From a virus, in IMG/VR virus record IMGVR_UViG_3300049797_000001, positions 1 to 45,367 of that record: 45,367 nt of DNA, one strand, 5' to 3'. Under the pieces are notes generated by a model that had not been told where the DNA came from, searched no databases, and saw only the letters and a program-made list of their open reading frames with translations. The translations under genes and the position numbers were made by a program. Positions 44,697 to 45,367 of this stretch are shown here, in pieces. Position 1 is the stretch's first letter, and each line of letters begins with the position of its first letter.

Positions 44697-45367
44697 ATGG
44701 GCCTATTTTCGAAACAGTTATTGAAGTCGACGCCTCGATCGCAATTACAAAACCTAACCTTGAAAGGGTTTGGTGGCGGACTTAATGCTGTTGATGACGA
44801 CTTTACTATGGAGCCAAGGTATGCTGTAACATTGAAGAACTTTCGACGTACTCCATCAGGAGGTCAACAGGTTCGCTTTGGCAGCAATTGGTTTGCAGAT
44901 ATAGCAAGTGTTGCAACTGGTACTATTGTTGATATGGTATATTTTAATGCTCGTATTGTTGCTGTAACTAACACAGGGCAAATTGTAACGATAACGGATT
45001 TAGGTGTTGTGACTCTTGGTTGGAGTAATGCTATTGCTGCATTGCTTCCAGGTGCTCCGACTGGTTGGGGGAGTGCATTTGTTTCGGTCAACTTTGTTCT
45101 TTTTAAGGATACACTTATTATTCATAATGGTGTTGACAAACCCCTAGAAGTTCTAAATACTTTTGCGTTTCGTTACTTACAAGATAACGCAACAGGTAGC
45201 AATGTTAACGTTCCAATAGGTAAATATGGCACTGTAGCAAGTAATTATCATTGTGTTGCAGGTGTACCAGCAGCGACACCTACAACAATTTATATATCTG
45301 CTGTTGGTTCGTCTGGGACGTTTCCTGGCGATCCAGCACCCAATGATGCTATTAGTATTGATGTTGG
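44697..45367 (+). CDS. Tail protein, 5' part (continues at base 1)
   Basis: ATG 44697 begins directly after GTGTGAGTCAA; AGGA lies 12 bases upstream. The frame is open to the end of the window and continues across the 159-base repeat into 160-1306, giving 605 residues. The N terminus (LTLKGFGGGLNAVDDDFTM) and later RTPSGGQQVRFG segments are typical of podovirus tail hub/nozzle proteins. It is the first tail gene after the connector. Confidence 0.75.
   Translation, partial: MGLFSKQLLKSTPRSQLQNLTLKGFGGGLNAVDDDFTMEPRYAVTLKNFRRTPSGGQQVRFGSNWFADIASVATGTIVDMVYFNARIVAVTNTGQIVTITDLGVVTLGWSNAIAALLPGAPTGWGSAFVSVNFVLFKDTLIIHNGVDKPLEVLNTFAFRYLQDNATGSNVNVPIGKYGTVASNYHCVAGVPAATPTTIYISAVGSSGTFPGDPAPNDAISIDV
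45209..45367. repeat. Terminal direct repeat of bases 1-159
   Basis: Bases 45209-45367 equal bases 1-159 except G45241 for A33. This shows that the ends overlap, either by circular assembly of a permuted or circular molecule with strain variation, or as a true short terminal repeat. The difference is an Asn/Ser codon change in the tail gene. Confidence 0.9.

Noticed and set aside
1-45367. Search for integrase, excisionase, CI-type repressor and attachment sites
   Set aside because: No protein with tyrosine or serine recombinase motifs and no repeat pair fitting an attachment site was seen, so temperate life is not supported.

Overview
This window looks like one complete genome of a tailed phage with a podovirus-type layout, about 45.2 kb. 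The last 159 bases (45209-45367) repeat the first 159 bases with a single A/G difference, so the molecule closes into a circle of 45,208 unique bases. One tail gene (605 codons, 44697 through 1306) runs across the ends. No integrase, excisionase, CI-type repressor, tRNA, rRNA or CRISPR array was recognised. No RNA polymerase gene is visible and several sigma70-like promoters are, so transcription probably uses the host polymerase. A lytic lifestyle is the simplest reading. The host is not determined by the sequence; one weak hint (GANTC inside the main repeated motif) would fit an alphaproteobacterium.

Layout. (a) Rightward virion block, 32.98 to 45.37 kb and on through 1 to 12.04 kb: small early-position genes, small and large terminase, portal, scaffold, major capsid protein, two further head proteins, a holin-like membrane protein, a head-tail connector protein, the tail protein spanning the ends, a tail fibre, a GNAT-like acetyltransferase, a set of probable ejected proteins, and a 1,576-residue polyvalent protein that starts with an M15-type peptidoglycan peptidase. 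(b) Leftward block, 31 down to 12.04 kb on the minus strand: about 45 tightly packed genes, with a host-takeover-like set of small unknown genes at its start (31 to 23 kb). The replication/recombination set follows (23 to 13 kb): PD-(D/E)XK nuclease, Sak4-like ATPase, DUF669-like ssDNA-binding protein, ribbon-helix-helix protein, RecD/Dda-type helicase, MazG-like protein, nucleotide kinase, and a uracil-DNA-glycosylase/family A DNA polymerase fusion. Two tiny membrane proteins end the block. The two blocks converge at 12.03-12.05 kb with stop codons six bases apart. (c) Control region, 30.9 to 32.98 kb: nearly gene-free, with an iteron-like array (AATAGTCCTA), tandem 12-bp repeats, long perfect inverted repeats, divergent promoters and palindromic operators. 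It is the best candidate for origin and early/late switch.

The most striking signal is a short palindrome, TKTGASTCAMA (core TGASTCA), found about 64 times by eye in both blocks. It sits at about half of the gene junctions, often fused to the stop codon of one gene and the ribosome binding site of the next, and about 30 more copies lie inside genes in several reading frames. A random sequence would give about 5 cores and essentially no 11-mers. It behaves like a dispersed protein-binding or nucleic-acid signal of this phage and is the leading candidate for an undescribed system. Other points of interest are a 455-nt two-frame overlap of two genes, a membrane-protein gene nested inside the polyvalent protein gene, and a recurrent operator TGCGWC-N5-GWCGCA at three leftward promoter regions.
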